From Limnohabitans sp. Jir72 (GTDB taxonomy: Bacteria > Pseudomonadota > Gammaproteobacteria > Burkholderiales > Burkholderiaceae_C), in assembly GCF_003063575.1 (NCBI RefSeq), contig NZ_NESC01000001.1, positions 434,001 to 498,000 on the forward strand: 64,000 nucleotides of DNA, given 5' to 3'. Made by a program: the position numbers and the translations under genes. The stretch's first letter is position 1, and every line of letters starts with the position of its first letter. Shown one piece after another: positions 1 through 7,969 of this stretch. The notes beneath the pieces are model-generated. The model made no database searches. It was not told where the DNA came from and was given only the letters and a program-made list of their open reading frames with translations.

Positions 1-6
1 GGCTGG

Positions 7-112
7 CATCAAATACCCAGCAAGCACCCGAAGATCTATAAACCATTGATTTATATATATTTTTTCAAAAAGGCTTGATCACCCAGACCAATTCCATCAA
101 ATACCCAGCAAG
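7..112. repeat. 18-bp direct repeat pair
   Basis: The 18 bases CATCAAATACCCAGCAAG occur identically at 7-24 and 95-112. The 70 bases between them are AT-rich. No gene is visible in 1-117. The repeats lie just downstream of the broken restriction-locus fragments on the minus strand. They could be part of a larger repeat array to the left or a recombination footprint; the window edge hides this. Confidence 0.6.
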
Positions 113-117
113 TAAAT

Positions 118-372
118 TCAAGCCCAGCTTGGAAGGTAACGCCGAGTCTTTGGCGGCGCAGTCGGATCTTGCAAGCGAATAACACCGGCACCCAGTGCCT
201 CTTTGATCAGCCTTGACGCGGTAGCGCTGTTTTTGGCGTCGATGCCAAAGCGATCCCTCAAGGTTGTGTTGGTCATGAACTCACGCTCTACGTAGCGCAA
301 GCAGGCATGCAAGTACACCGCCCGCACGCGGTCGGCTTGCTCCATCTTCGTCAAGGTCCGAGGCGCAAACAA
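118..372 (-). pseudogene. C-terminal remnant of an AlbA_2/RecG-like ATP-binding protein
   Basis: The frame reads a winged-helix-like tail containing FMTNTTLRDRFGI and NSATASRLIKEAL. I recognise this as the extreme C-terminus of the ATP-binding AlbA_2 (Schlafen-type) proteins often found inside type I restriction-modification loci. Only about 80 residues survive and the frame opens on a TTG with no visible ribosome site, so the N-terminal AlbA_2 domain is missing. It follows directly an HsdM N-terminal remnant on the same strand, as if everything between had been deleted. Probably not a functional gene. Confidence 0.6.
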
Positions 373-395
373 GGTGCTTCGAGTGGAGTCGCCCG

Positions 396-578
396 TTACC
401 TCACCTTAGCGGATTCGACCAGCACAGCAGACCTGTTGCTTTCCAACACACATTCCAGACGGCGCAACAGGGCGAAAGGCAGGATGACGCGGCCGTATTG
501 GCTCTGTTTGAAGTCGCCGCGCAGCAGGTCTGCCAGCGCCCACAGGTCGGCGGCGAGGTTGTTGGTTTCTTGGGTCAT
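396..578 (-). pseudogene. hsdM: N-terminal remnant of type I restriction methylase HsdM
   Basis: Sixty codons encode the start of an N6-adenine methyltransferase subunit: [20 protein letters not shown], then [20 protein letters not shown]. This is the conserved N-terminal helical segment of HsdM, whose full length is about 500 residues or more. The frame stops at 396-398, so the SAM-binding and NPPF catalytic regions are absent. Downstream comes an unrelated C-terminal fragment, so a large deletion removed the rest of the operon. The surviving peptide cannot methylate DNA. The family match is strong; loss of function is inferred from length. Confidence 0.75.
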
Positions 579-705
579 TTTTTACGAATGAGGGGTTGGA
601 GTTTCAACCTGATAGCCCACAAGTATTACACGGGGTTTAGGGGGAATTGGCCCTGAGCCACAAAGGCCAGCTGACCGGCGGCGTGGGGTGTTTTTTTAGC
701 CTGGA

Positions 706-711
706 TATACT
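706..711 (+). promoter_or_regulatory. putative -10 box of vapBC
   Basis: TATACT at 706-711 resembles a sigma70 -10 element (TATAAT, 5 of 6) and lies 33 bases before the vapB ATG. No convincing -35 is visible, which fits a promoter controlled by a nearby autorepressor. Confidence 0.4.
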
Positions 712-712
712 G

Positions 713-724
713 TGGTATCTACCA
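713..724. promoter_or_regulatory. palindromic operator candidate for VapBC
   Basis: TGGTA-TC-TACCA is a perfect inverted repeat with 5-base arms and a 2-base spacer. It lies between the TATACT box and the vapB ribosome site, where it would cover the transcription start. VapB antitoxins with an AbrB/SpoVT fold autorepress through such short palindromes, so this is a plausible operator. Its role is inferred from position and symmetry only. Confidence 0.45.
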
Positions 725-744
725 TCGCGCCATGGAGGTTAAAC

Positions 745-1029
745 ATGTCCCAAACCGCCAAACTTTTCCTGAACGGTCGCAGCCAGGCAGTGCGCCTGCC
801 AGCGGCCTACAGGTTTGACACCGAAGAAGTCTTTATCCGCAAAGACCCGGTCACGGGTGATGTGATCCTTTCACGCCGTCCCGATGACTGGACTGGTTTT
901 TTCGCGGCGGCTGACAACGCCCAGGTGCCTGACGACTTTTTGAGTCCCGAAGAACGCACACCACACGGCCAGGCTGAGGCTACAGATCGGGACCCTTTTG
1001 AGTCGTTACCCAACACCTTGGGGCACTGA
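745..1029 (+). CDS. vapB: antitoxin VapB (AbrB/SpoVT fold)
   Basis: A 94-residue antitoxin. The N-terminus AKLFLNGRSQAVRLP is the swapped-hairpin AbrB-type DNA-binding motif typical of VapB. The C-terminal half, with DDWTGFFAA and an acidic tail, would wrap and inhibit the toxin. The ATG at 745 is preferred over an upstream GTG at 712 because GGAGGT sits at 734-739. The next gene, 8 bases downstream, is a PIN-domain toxin, so the two form a classic bicistronic module. The complex is expected to repress its own promoter through the palindrome at 713-724. Confidence 0.88.
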   Translation: MSQTAKLFLNGRSQAVRLPAAYRFDTEEVFIRKDPVTGDVILSRRPDDWTGFFAAADNAQVPDDFLSPEERTPHGQAEATDRDPFESLPNTLGH

Positions 1030-1037
1030 GCCAGGCC

Positions 1038-1448
1038 ATGAAAACACGCTACCTGCTGGACACCAACACGGTCAGTCACCTCATCAAACACCATCCGCAG
1101 GCAACCCAACACTTGCTGGCTGTGCCCATGCACAGCGTTTGCATATCGGCCATCACGGCAGGTGAGCTGGCCTATGGTTTGGCAAAACGCCCCGAGGCAC
1201 TGGCGTTGAAAGCGGCTGTGCACGAATTTTTGCGTCGCGTAGAAGTGCTGCCGTGGGATGAAGCCGTGGCTCAAACCTACGGCACATTGCGGGCGCAACT
1301 GCAAAGCAAAGGCATCAGCCTGTCGGCGTTGGACATGCAAATTGCGGCGCATGCACTGGAAGCCAAAGCCGTGCTGGTCAGTAGCGATGCCGCCTTTTTA
1401 CATGTAGCTCAGCTCCAAATCCAAAATTGGATGGATGCCATCAGTTGA
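1038..1448 (+). CDS. vapC: toxin VapC, PIN-domain ribonuclease
   Basis: A 136-residue PIN-domain protein. The acidic metal-binding quartet is complete: Asp8 in LLDTNTVS, Glu43 in TAGELAYG, Asp99 in LSALDMQIAAHA and Asp117 in LVSSDAAF. The length is typical of VapC. Such toxins are Mg-dependent endoribonucleases that cut tRNA or rRNA when the antitoxin is degraded; the target here cannot be read from sequence. It follows vapB by 8 bases. Complete catalytic residues and an intact antitoxin suggest an active system. Confidence 0.9.
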   Translation: MKTRYLLDTNTVSHLIKHHPQATQHLLAVPMHSVCISAITAGELAYGLAKRPEALALKAAVHEFLRRVEVLPWDEAVAQTYGTLRAQLQSKGISLSALDMQIAAHALEAKAVLVSSDAAFLHVAQLQIQNWMDAIS

Positions 1449-1490
1449 TGGATTTTTTACGCTCTGAGTCAAAGACACCAGTTCATCAAA

Positions 1491-1526
1491 AAGAAGCCGC
1501 CAACCCTTTCAGGTTGGCGGCTTCTT
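1491..1526. terminator. bidirectional intrinsic terminator
   Basis: A perfect 15-bp inverted repeat (arms 1491-1505 and 1512-1526, loop CTTTCA). Read on the minus strand it is followed by CTTCTTTTTG, giving lpdA a good U-tract. It also faces vapC from the other side, so it can stop both convergent units. Confidence 0.85.
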
Positions 1527-1545
1527 TGTTTAAAGCGCGAAGCGT

Positions 1546-3405
1546 TTACTTCTTGCTAGGCGGCAAGTCCGTGCAGCTACCGTGCGCCACTTCTGCCGCC
1601 ATGCCGATGCTTTCGCCCAGCGTGGGGTGTGGGTGGATGGTTTTGCCGATGTCCACAGCGTCTGCGCCCATCTCGATGGCCAGAGCGATCTCGCCAATCA
1701 TGTCGCCAGCGTGCGTGCCCACCATGCCGCCGCCCAAGATCTTGCCGTGGCCGTGGGCCTCGGGTGAATCGTCAAACAGCAGTTTGGTCACGCCTTCGTC
1801 GCGGCCGTTGGCAATGGCGCGGCCCGAGGCGGTCCAAGGGAACAAGCCCTTTTTCACCTTGATGCCTTGTGCTTTGGCTTGGTCTTCGGTCAAGCCCACC
1901 CAGGCCACTTCGGGGTCGGTGTAGGCCACGCTTGGGATGACTCGTGCGTTGAACGCAGCGGCTGCCAGCTCTTTGTTGCCTTGCAGTTCGCCCGCAATCA
2001 CTTCGGCCGCCACGTGTGCTTCGTGCACCGCTTTGTGCGCCAACATGGGCTGACCCACGATGTCGCCGATGGCGAAGATGTGCGGCACGTTGGTGCGCAT
2101 TTGAATGTCGACGTTGATGAAGCCACGGTCGGTCACAGACACGCCTGCTTTTTCAGCGGCGAGTTTTTTGCCGTTGGGCGTGCGGCCCACGGCTTGCAAC
2201 ACGAGGTCGTACACCTGCGGCGCGGGGGCTGTGCCGCCCTCTTCTGCCGGTGCAAACGTGACTTCAATGCCTTCAGGCAAGGCGCGTGCAGACACGGTCT
2301 TGGTCTTGAGCATGATGTTGTCAAAGCGCTTGGCGTTCATCTTTTGCCAGACCTTGACCAAGTCGCGGTCAGCGCCTTGCATGAGGCCGTCCATCATTTC
2401 CACCACGTCCAGGCGTGCGCCCAGCGTGCTGTAAACAGTGCCCATTTCCAGGCCGATGATGCCGCCGCCCAAGATGAGCATGCGCTTAGGCACTTCTTTG
2501 AGTTCCAAAGCACCCGTGCTGTCGACCACGCGTGGGTCGTTGGGCATGAAAGGCAAACGCACGGCTTGTGAACCTGCAGCGATGATGGCCTTCTTGAAGG
2601 CGATCACTTTTTTGCTGCCGTTTTGTTCTTGCGCGGTGCCGGTGGTCTCGGACACTTCGAGGTGGTTGGCACCTACGAACTGACCCAAGCCGCGCACGGT
2701 GGTGACCTTGCGCATCTTGGCCATGGCAGCCAAGCCGCCGGTGAGTTTGCCGATGACTTTTTCTTTGTGGCCGCGCAGCTTGTCGATGTTGACCACGGGT
2801 GCGCCGAAGTCCACACCAAGGTCAGCCATGTGCGCCACTTCGTCCATCACCGCTGCGACGTGCAGCAAGGCTTTGGATGGGATGCAACCCACGTTCAAAC
2901 ACACGCCACCCAAGGTGGCGTAGCGCTCAACGATGACGACATTCAAGCCGAGGTCAGCCGCACGGAATGCAGCCGAGTAACCGCCGGGGCCACCGCCCAA
3001 CACGAGCACATCGCACTCGATGTCGGCCACCCCTGCATAGCTCTCGCCGAAGGATGACGCTGCGGGTGCAGGGGCTGGGGCGGGGGCGGGGGCAGCAGCC
3101 ACAGGCGCGGAAGCAGCAGGCGCAGCCGCTGGAGCAGCAGTGGCGGTAGCCGGGGCCGCAGCAGCGCCCTCACCTTCCAGCACCAACACCACCGAGCCTT
3201 GCTTGACCTTGTCGCCGAGCTTGACCTTGAGTTCTTTGACCACGCCACCGTGGCTGCAAGGAATTTCCATCGAGGCCTTGTCGCTCTCCACGGTGATCAG
3301 ACTTTGGTCAGGTTTGACGGTGTCGCCCACTTTGACCATCAGCTCGATCACGGTGACTTCGTCGAAGTCGCCGATGTCTGGAACTTGGATATCAATCATT
3401 GCCAT
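1546..3405 (-). CDS. lpdA: dihydrolipoyl dehydrogenase (E3) with N-terminal lipoyl domain
   Basis: The E3 subunit of pyruvate dehydrogenase reoxidises dihydrolipoamide with FAD and NAD. Residues 1-78 form a lipoyl domain with the attachment lysine K43 in ESDKASMEI. An Ala/Pro linker follows (about 80-117), then the flavoprotein: GGGPGG near 137, the redox disulfide C169/C174 in GGVCLNVGC, and the catalytic dyad H593/E598 in HPHPTLGE. At 619 residues it is longer than plain E3 (about 475) because of the lipoyl domain, an architecture known in Neisseria and betaproteobacteria. The start has AAGGA six bases upstream and lies 9 bases after aceF, as the last gene of the operon. Confidence 0.95.
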   Translation of the reverse strand: MAMIDIQVPDIGDFDEVTVIELMVKVGDTVKPDQSLITVESDKASMEIPCSHGGVVKELKVKLGDKVKQGSVVLVLEGEGAAAAPATATAAPAAAPAASAPVAAAPAPAPAPAPAASSFGESYAGVADIECDVLVLGGGPGGYSAAFRAADLGLNVVIVERYATLGGVCLNVGCIPSKALLHVAAVMDEVAHMADLGVDFGAPVVNIDKLRGHKEKVIGKLTGGLAAMAKMRKVTTVRGLGQFVGANHLEVSETTGTAQEQNGSKKVIAFKKAIIAAGSQAVRLPFMPNDPRVVDSTGALELKEVPKRMLILGGGIIGLEMGTVYSTLGARLDVVEMMDGLMQGADRDLVKVWQKMNAKRFDNIMLKTKTVSARALPEGIEVTFAPAEEGGTAPAPQVYDLVLQAVGRTPNGKKLAAEKAGVSVTDRGFINVDIQMRTNVPHIFAIGDIVGQPMLAHKAVHEAHVAAEVIAGELQGNKELAAAAFNARVIPSVAYTDPEVAWVGLTEDQAKAQGIKVKKGLFPWTASGRAIANGRDEGVTKLLFDDSPEAHGHGKILGGGMVGTHAGDMIGEIALAIEMGADAVDIGKTIHPHPTLGESIGMAAEVAHGSCTDLPPSKK

Positions 3406-3414
3406 ACCAAGTCC

Positions 3415-5070
3415 TTAGAGCAACACGCGACGGAAGTCGCTGAGGATTTGACCCAGGAACGCGTTGAAGCGTGCCGCTGCGGCGCCGTCGATGACACGGT
3501 GGTCCCACGTCAAGCTCAGAGGCAACATCAAGCGGGGCACAAACTGCTTGCCGTCCCACACGGGTTCCATGGTGCTCTTGCACACACCCAAGATGGCCAC
3601 TTCGGGCGCATTGATGATGGGCGTGAAGTACTTGCCACCGATGCCGCCGAGGCTGGAGATGGTGAAAGTTGCGCCGGTCATTTCGGCAGGTCCGAGTTTG
3701 CCGTCGCGGGCTTTCTTGGCCAGCTCGCCCATTTCCTGGCTGATTTGCAGCACGCCTTTTTTGTCGCAATCGCGGATGACGGGCACCATCAAACCATTGG
3801 GCGTGTCAGCGGCAAAGCCGATGTGCCAGTAGTTTTTGTAGACGATGGCATCGCCGTCGAGCGAGCTGTTGAACTCTGGGTATTTCTTGAGCGCGGCCAC
3901 GCAGGCCTTGATCAAGAACGCCAGCATCGTGACCTTGACGCCGCTCTTCTCGTTCTCTTTGTTGGTCGAGACGCGGAAGGCTTCGAGGTCGGTGATGTCG
4001 GCATCGTCATGGTTGGTGACGGCCGGGATCATGATGGCATTGCGCAACAGATTGGCACCGCTGATCTTCTTGATGCGGCCCATCTCTTTGCGCTCGATGG
4101 GGCCGAACTTGGCGAAGTCGACCTTCGGCCAAGGGATCAGACCCAAGGCCGCACCGTCGCCACCCGAAGCTGCAGGGGCTTTGGCCGCTTGCGCTTTGGT
4201 TTGGGCGGCACCCGACATGACAGCCTTGGTGAAGGTTTGCACGTCGTCTTGTGTGATGCGGCCTTTGGGGCCATTGCCTTTGACTTCGTCCAAAGGCACA
4301 CCGAGTTCGCGGGCGAACTTGCGCACCGAAGGCGATGCGTGGGGTAGGCCCACAATGCTGCCACCAGGGGCATGGGCGGGCGCTGACGCTGGGGCAGCAG
4401 CCGCTGCCACAGGGGTTGGCGAGGCAACGGGTGCCGAGGACACAGCCACAGTCGCTGCGGAGGCAGCAGCGGGGGCCACAGGTGCAGCTGCCGCAACAGA
4501 GCCTTCCAGAATGGCCAGCAGGTCACCAATGTTGACCGTGTCGCCTATTTTGACTTTGAGCTCTTTGAGCACGCCAGCCACCGAGGACGGGATTTCCATC
4601 GCAGCTTTGTCGGACTCAACAGTGATCAACGATTGCTCGACCCTGATGGTGTCGCCGGGCTTGACCATGACTTCAATGACGGCGACGTCTTTGAAGTCGC
4701 CGATGTCAGGCACGCGGATTTCAATGGGGCCAGATGCGGCGGCCACTGGAGCAGCAGCCACAGGGGCTGGCGCAGCAACGGGCGCGGCAGCCGCAGGGGC
4801 CGGTGCACCAGCAGCCGGTGCAGCGGCTGCACCAGCGGCTTCAACCACCAGCACAACCGAGCCTTGCTTGACCTTGTCACCCAGTGCCACGCGCATTTCC
4901 TTGACCACGCCGGCAGTGCTCGACGGAATTTCCATTGAGGCTTTGTCGGACTCGACCGTGATCAGCGATTGATCGGCTTTCACCGTGTCGCCCACTTTGA
5001 CCATCAACTCAATGACGGTCACTTCATCAAAATCCCCGATGTCCGGGACTTGTACTTCTACCAATGCCAT
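3415..5070 (-). CDS. aceF: pyruvate dehydrogenase E2, dihydrolipoamide acetyltransferase
   Basis: The E2 core enzyme transfers acetyl groups from lipoate to CoA. Two lipoyl domains are visible, with lysines K43 and K155, each in an ESDKA context. They are separated by Ala/Pro linkers. A peripheral-subunit-binding domain follows at about 242-282 (ASPSVRKFARELGV, RITQDDV), then the catalytic domain ending in DHRVIDGAAAARF with active-site H524 and D528. The 551-residue length fits a two-lipoyl E2. The gene starts 15 bases after aceE, with GGGAG upstream. Its linkers are very rich in GCx/CCx codons, which creates long spurious frames on the other strand. Confidence 0.95.
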   Translation of the reverse strand: MALVEVQVPDIGDFDEVTVIELMVKVGDTVKADQSLITVESDKASMEIPSSTAGVVKEMRVALGDKVKQGSVVLVVEAAGAAAAPAAGAPAPAAAAPVAAPAPVAAAPVAAASGPIEIRVPDIGDFKDVAVIEVMVKPGDTIRVEQSLITVESDKAAMEIPSSVAGVLKELKVKIGDTVNIGDLLAILEGSVAAAAPVAPAAASAATVAVSSAPVASPTPVAAAAAPASAPAHAPGGSIVGLPHASPSVRKFARELGVPLDEVKGNGPKGRITQDDVQTFTKAVMSGAAQTKAQAAKAPAASGGDGAALGLIPWPKVDFAKFGPIERKEMGRIKKISGANLLRNAIMIPAVTNHDDADITDLEAFRVSTNKENEKSGVKVTMLAFLIKACVAALKKYPEFNSSLDGDAIVYKNYWHIGFAADTPNGLMVPVIRDCDKKGVLQISQEMGELAKKARDGKLGPAEMTGATFTISSLGGIGGKYFTPIINAPEVAILGVCKSTMEPVWDGKQFVPRLMLPLSLTWDHRVIDGAAAARFNAFLGQILSDFRRVLL

Positions 5071-5085
5071 GTGTGTCTCCCGGAT

Positions 5086-7797
5086 TTATGCGTACAGCGG
5101 GTTGATCTTGTCGACTTTGATGCCGTACTTTTGGATGGCTTCAGCCACTTGTGCAACTGGCACGGTGCCTTCTTCGCTGAGGGCCTTGAGTGCAGCCACC
5201 ACGATGTAGTGGCGGTTGACTTCAAAGTGCTCACGCAGTTTGCTGCGGAAGTCAGAGCGGCCAAAACCGTCGGTACCCAGCACTTTGTATGTGCGACCAG
5301 AACCATCCGAATTTTTTGGAATGAACGGACGGATCTGCTCGGCATAGGCCTTCATGTAGTCGGTCGATGCGACCACGGGGCCACTGTGTGCCGCCAGCTG
5401 TTGGCCCACAAAGGACACACGAGGCGTAACGAGTGGGTGCAGCATGTTGTGGCGCTCGGCGTCTTGGCCGTCGCGGGTCAGTTCGTTGAAGCTTGGGCAG
5501 CTCCACACATCGGCCTGGATGCCCCAGTCGGTCGCCAGCAGGGTTTGGGCGGCAATGGATTCGCGCAGGATGGTGCCCGAGCCCAGCAGTTGCACACGCT
5601 TGTCACCAGCAGCACCCGGCTTGCACAAATACATGCCCTTGATGATCTGCTCTTCGGTGCCGGGGCTGAGGCCTGGCATGGCGTAGTTTTCATTCAGCAG
5701 CGTCAGGTAATAAAAGACGTTGTCTTGCTTCTCGACCATGCGCTTGAGGCCGTGGTGCAGGATGACGCCGACTTCGTGTGCGAAGGTGGGGTCATAAGAC
5801 ACGCAGTTAGGAATGGTGTTGGCCATGATGTGGCTGTGACCGTCTTCGTGCTGCAAGCCTTCGCCGTTCAAAGTGGTGCGGCCCGATGTGCCGCCCAACA
5901 AGAAGCCGCGTGCTTGCATGTCGCCCGCAGCCCATGCCAAATCGCCAATGCGCTGGAAACCGAACATGGAGTAGTACACATAGAACGGGATCATGATCCG
6001 GTTGGACGTGCTGTAGCTGGTGGCGGCAGCGATCCAGCTTGACATGCCGCCGGCTTCGTTGATGCCTTCTTGCAGGATCTGACCAGCTTTGTCTTCCTTG
6101 TAGTACATGACCTGGTCTTTATCGACCGGTGTGTATTGCTGACCTGCAGGGTTGTAAATACCGATTTGACGGAACAAGCCTTCCATACCGAAGGTGCGGG
6201 CTTCGTCCACCAAAATTGGCACCACGCGTGGCCCCAAAGCTTGGTCACGCAAGAGCTGCGTGAGGAAGCGCACATAGGCTTGGGTGGTCGAGATTTCACG
6301 GCCTTCGGCTGTGGGTTCCATCACCGATTTGAAGATGTCCAACGACGGCACGGTGAAGCTTTCTTCAGCTTTCGTTCGACGGTGTGGCAAGTAGCCGCCC
6401 AAGGCCTTACGGCGCTCGTGCAGGTACTTCATCTCAGGGGTGTCATCCGCAGGCTTGTAGAACGGCACGTTGGCCAATTCGCTGTCTGGCACTGGGATGT
6501 TGAAGCGGTCGCGCATGTAGCGGATGTCTTCGTCTGTGAGCTTCTTGGTTTGGTGAACGTTGTTCTTGCCCTCGCCTGCTTTGCCCATGCCAAAACCTTT
6601 GACGGTTTTGATGAGCAACACAGTCGGTTGGTCTTTGTGCTTCACGGCTGCGTCGTAAGCGGCGTAGACCTTTTGTGGGTCGTGGCCGCCGCGCTTCAAA
6701 GCCCAGATTTCGTCGTCGCTCATGTGGGCGACCATCTCTAAGGTGCGTGGATCACGACCGAAGAAGTGCTTGCGCACATAAGCGCCATCGTTGGCTTTGA
6801 ACGCTTGGAAGTCGCCGTCCAAGGTATCCATCATGATCTTGCGCAGTGCGCCGTCTTTGTCGCGGGCCAAGAGCTTGTCCCACTCGCTGCCCCACAAGAG
6901 TTTGATGACGTTCCAGCCTGAGCCACGGAATTCGCCTTCGAGTTCTTGCACGATCTTGCCGTTGCCGCGGACTGGGCCGTCCAAGCGTTGCAAGTTGCAG
7001 TTGACCACGAAGATCAAGTTGTCGAGTTTTTCGCGAGCGGCCAAACCGATGGCGCCCAAAGATTCAACTTCGTCCATTTCGCCGTCGCCGCAGAACACCC
7101 AGACCTTGCGGTTTTCGGTGTTGGCAATGCCGCGTGCGTGCAAGTACTTCAAGAAGCGAGCTTGGTAGATGGCCATCAATGGGCCAAGACCCATGGACAC
7201 GGTGGGGAACTGCCAGAACTCAGGCATGAGTTTGGGGTGTGGGTAGCTGGACAAACCTTTGCCATCGACTTCTTGACGGAAGTTGAGCAACTGCTCTTCG
7301 GTCAAGCGGCCTTCAAGGTAAGCACGGGCGTAAACGCCGGGTGACACGTGACCTTGGATGTACAAGCAATCGCCACCGTGGTTTTCGTTTTCAGCGTGCC
7401 AGAAGTGGTTGAAGCCGGCACCAAACATGTGGGCCAGTGAAGCGAAGGAGCCGATGTGACCGCCGAGGTCGCCGCCGTCGATGGGGTGGTGACGGTTGGC
7501 TTTGACCACCATCGCCATCGCGTTCCAGCGCATGTAGGCGCGCAGACGTTCTTCAATTTCGATGTTGCCGGGGCAATGCGTTTCTTGATCAGGTTCGATG
7601 GTGTTGACGTAACCCGTGGTGGCTGAGAACGGCATGTCGATGCTGTTTTCGCGGGCATGTTCGAGCAGCTGCTCAATCAGGTAGTGGGCGCGTTCGCCGC
7701 CTTCTTTTTCAATCACGGCGGACAGTGCGTCCATCCATTCACGGGTTTCTTGCGAATCCAAATCAGGCTTCGGCTGTTGTGGGTTTGCCGCTGTCAT
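5086..7797 (-). CDS. aceE: pyruvate dehydrogenase E1 component (homodimeric)
   Basis: Thiamine-diphosphate-dependent decarboxylase that starts the pyruvate dehydrogenase reaction. The ThDP motif begins GDGE (about 237-240) and ends NCN (about 266-268). SSYPHPKLMPEFWQFPTVS and NGEGLQHEDGHSH are hallmarks of the homodimeric AceE family. The start at 7797 (MTAANPQQPK) is chosen over one nine codons upstream because AGGAG lies six bases before it; this gives 903 residues, against about 890 in E. coli. It is the first gene of the aceE-aceF-lpdA operon and is divergent from a PAS sensor kinase. Confidence 0.95.
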   Translation of the reverse strand: MTAANPQQPKPDLDSQETREWMDALSAVIEKEGGERAHYLIEQLLEHARENSIDMPFSATTGYVNTIEPDQETHCPGNIEIEERLRAYMRWNAMAMVVKANRHHPIDGGDLGGHIGSFASLAHMFGAGFNHFWHAENENHGGDCLYIQGHVSPGVYARAYLEGRLTEEQLLNFRQEVDGKGLSSYPHPKLMPEFWQFPTVSMGLGPLMAIYQARFLKYLHARGIANTENRKVWVFCGDGEMDEVESLGAIGLAAREKLDNLIFVVNCNLQRLDGPVRGNGKIVQELEGEFRGSGWNVIKLLWGSEWDKLLARDKDGALRKIMMDTLDGDFQAFKANDGAYVRKHFFGRDPRTLEMVAHMSDDEIWALKRGGHDPQKVYAAYDAAVKHKDQPTVLLIKTVKGFGMGKAGEGKNNVHQTKKLTDEDIRYMRDRFNIPVPDSELANVPFYKPADDTPEMKYLHERRKALGGYLPHRRTKAEESFTVPSLDIFKSVMEPTAEGREISTTQAYVRFLTQLLRDQALGPRVVPILVDEARTFGMEGLFRQIGIYNPAGQQYTPVDKDQVMYYKEDKAGQILQEGINEAGGMSSWIAAATSYSTSNRIMIPFYVYYSMFGFQRIGDLAWAAGDMQARGFLLGGTSGRTTLNGEGLQHEDGHSHIMANTIPNCVSYDPTFAHEVGVILHHGLKRMVEKQDNVFYYLTLLNENYAMPGLSPGTEEQIIKGMYLCKPGAAGDKRVQLLGSGTILRESIAAQTLLATDWGIQADVWSCPSFNELTRDGQDAERHNMLHPLVTPRVSFVGQQLAAHSGPVVASTDYMKAYAEQIRPFIPKNSDGSGRTYKVLGTDGFGRSDFRSKLREHFEVNRHYIVVAALKALSEEGTVPVAQVAEAIQKYGIKVDKINPLYA

Positions 7798-7909
7798 GCG
7801 TGTCTCCTGCTTGTTGTGAGTCAAATGATGCCCGTTAGTTTCTCATAATTTTTCAAATATTTCAAATGGTGCCGAATGATTTCTCATTGTGAAATTTTAA
7901 TCAATCTCT

Positions 7910-7930
7910 TTGGCGTGTCTGACACGCCAA
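7910..7930. promoter_or_regulatory. perfect palindrome between aceE and the sensor kinase
   Basis: Arms TTGGCGTGTC (7910-7919) and GACACGCCAA (7921-7930) flank a single T. The site lies 40 bases upstream of the kinase ATG and about 110 bases upstream of aceE. There is no T-tract and no gene ends nearby, so a protein-binding operator is more likely than a terminator. The rest of the 172-base intergenic gap is AT-rich, with two TTTCAAAT repeats near 7853-7867 and two TTTCTCAT copies. Confidence 0.55.
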
Positions 7931-7969
7931 CCCCGTCACTGCGCAGGGCTTGTCCCCTAAACTCAAGCC

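Noticed and set aside
3060..3160. Short tandem repeats in lpdA and aceF (also 4370-4460 and 4730-4830)
   Set aside because: These are degenerate codons of Ala/Pro linkers between lipoyl domains, not CRISPR or mobile repeats.
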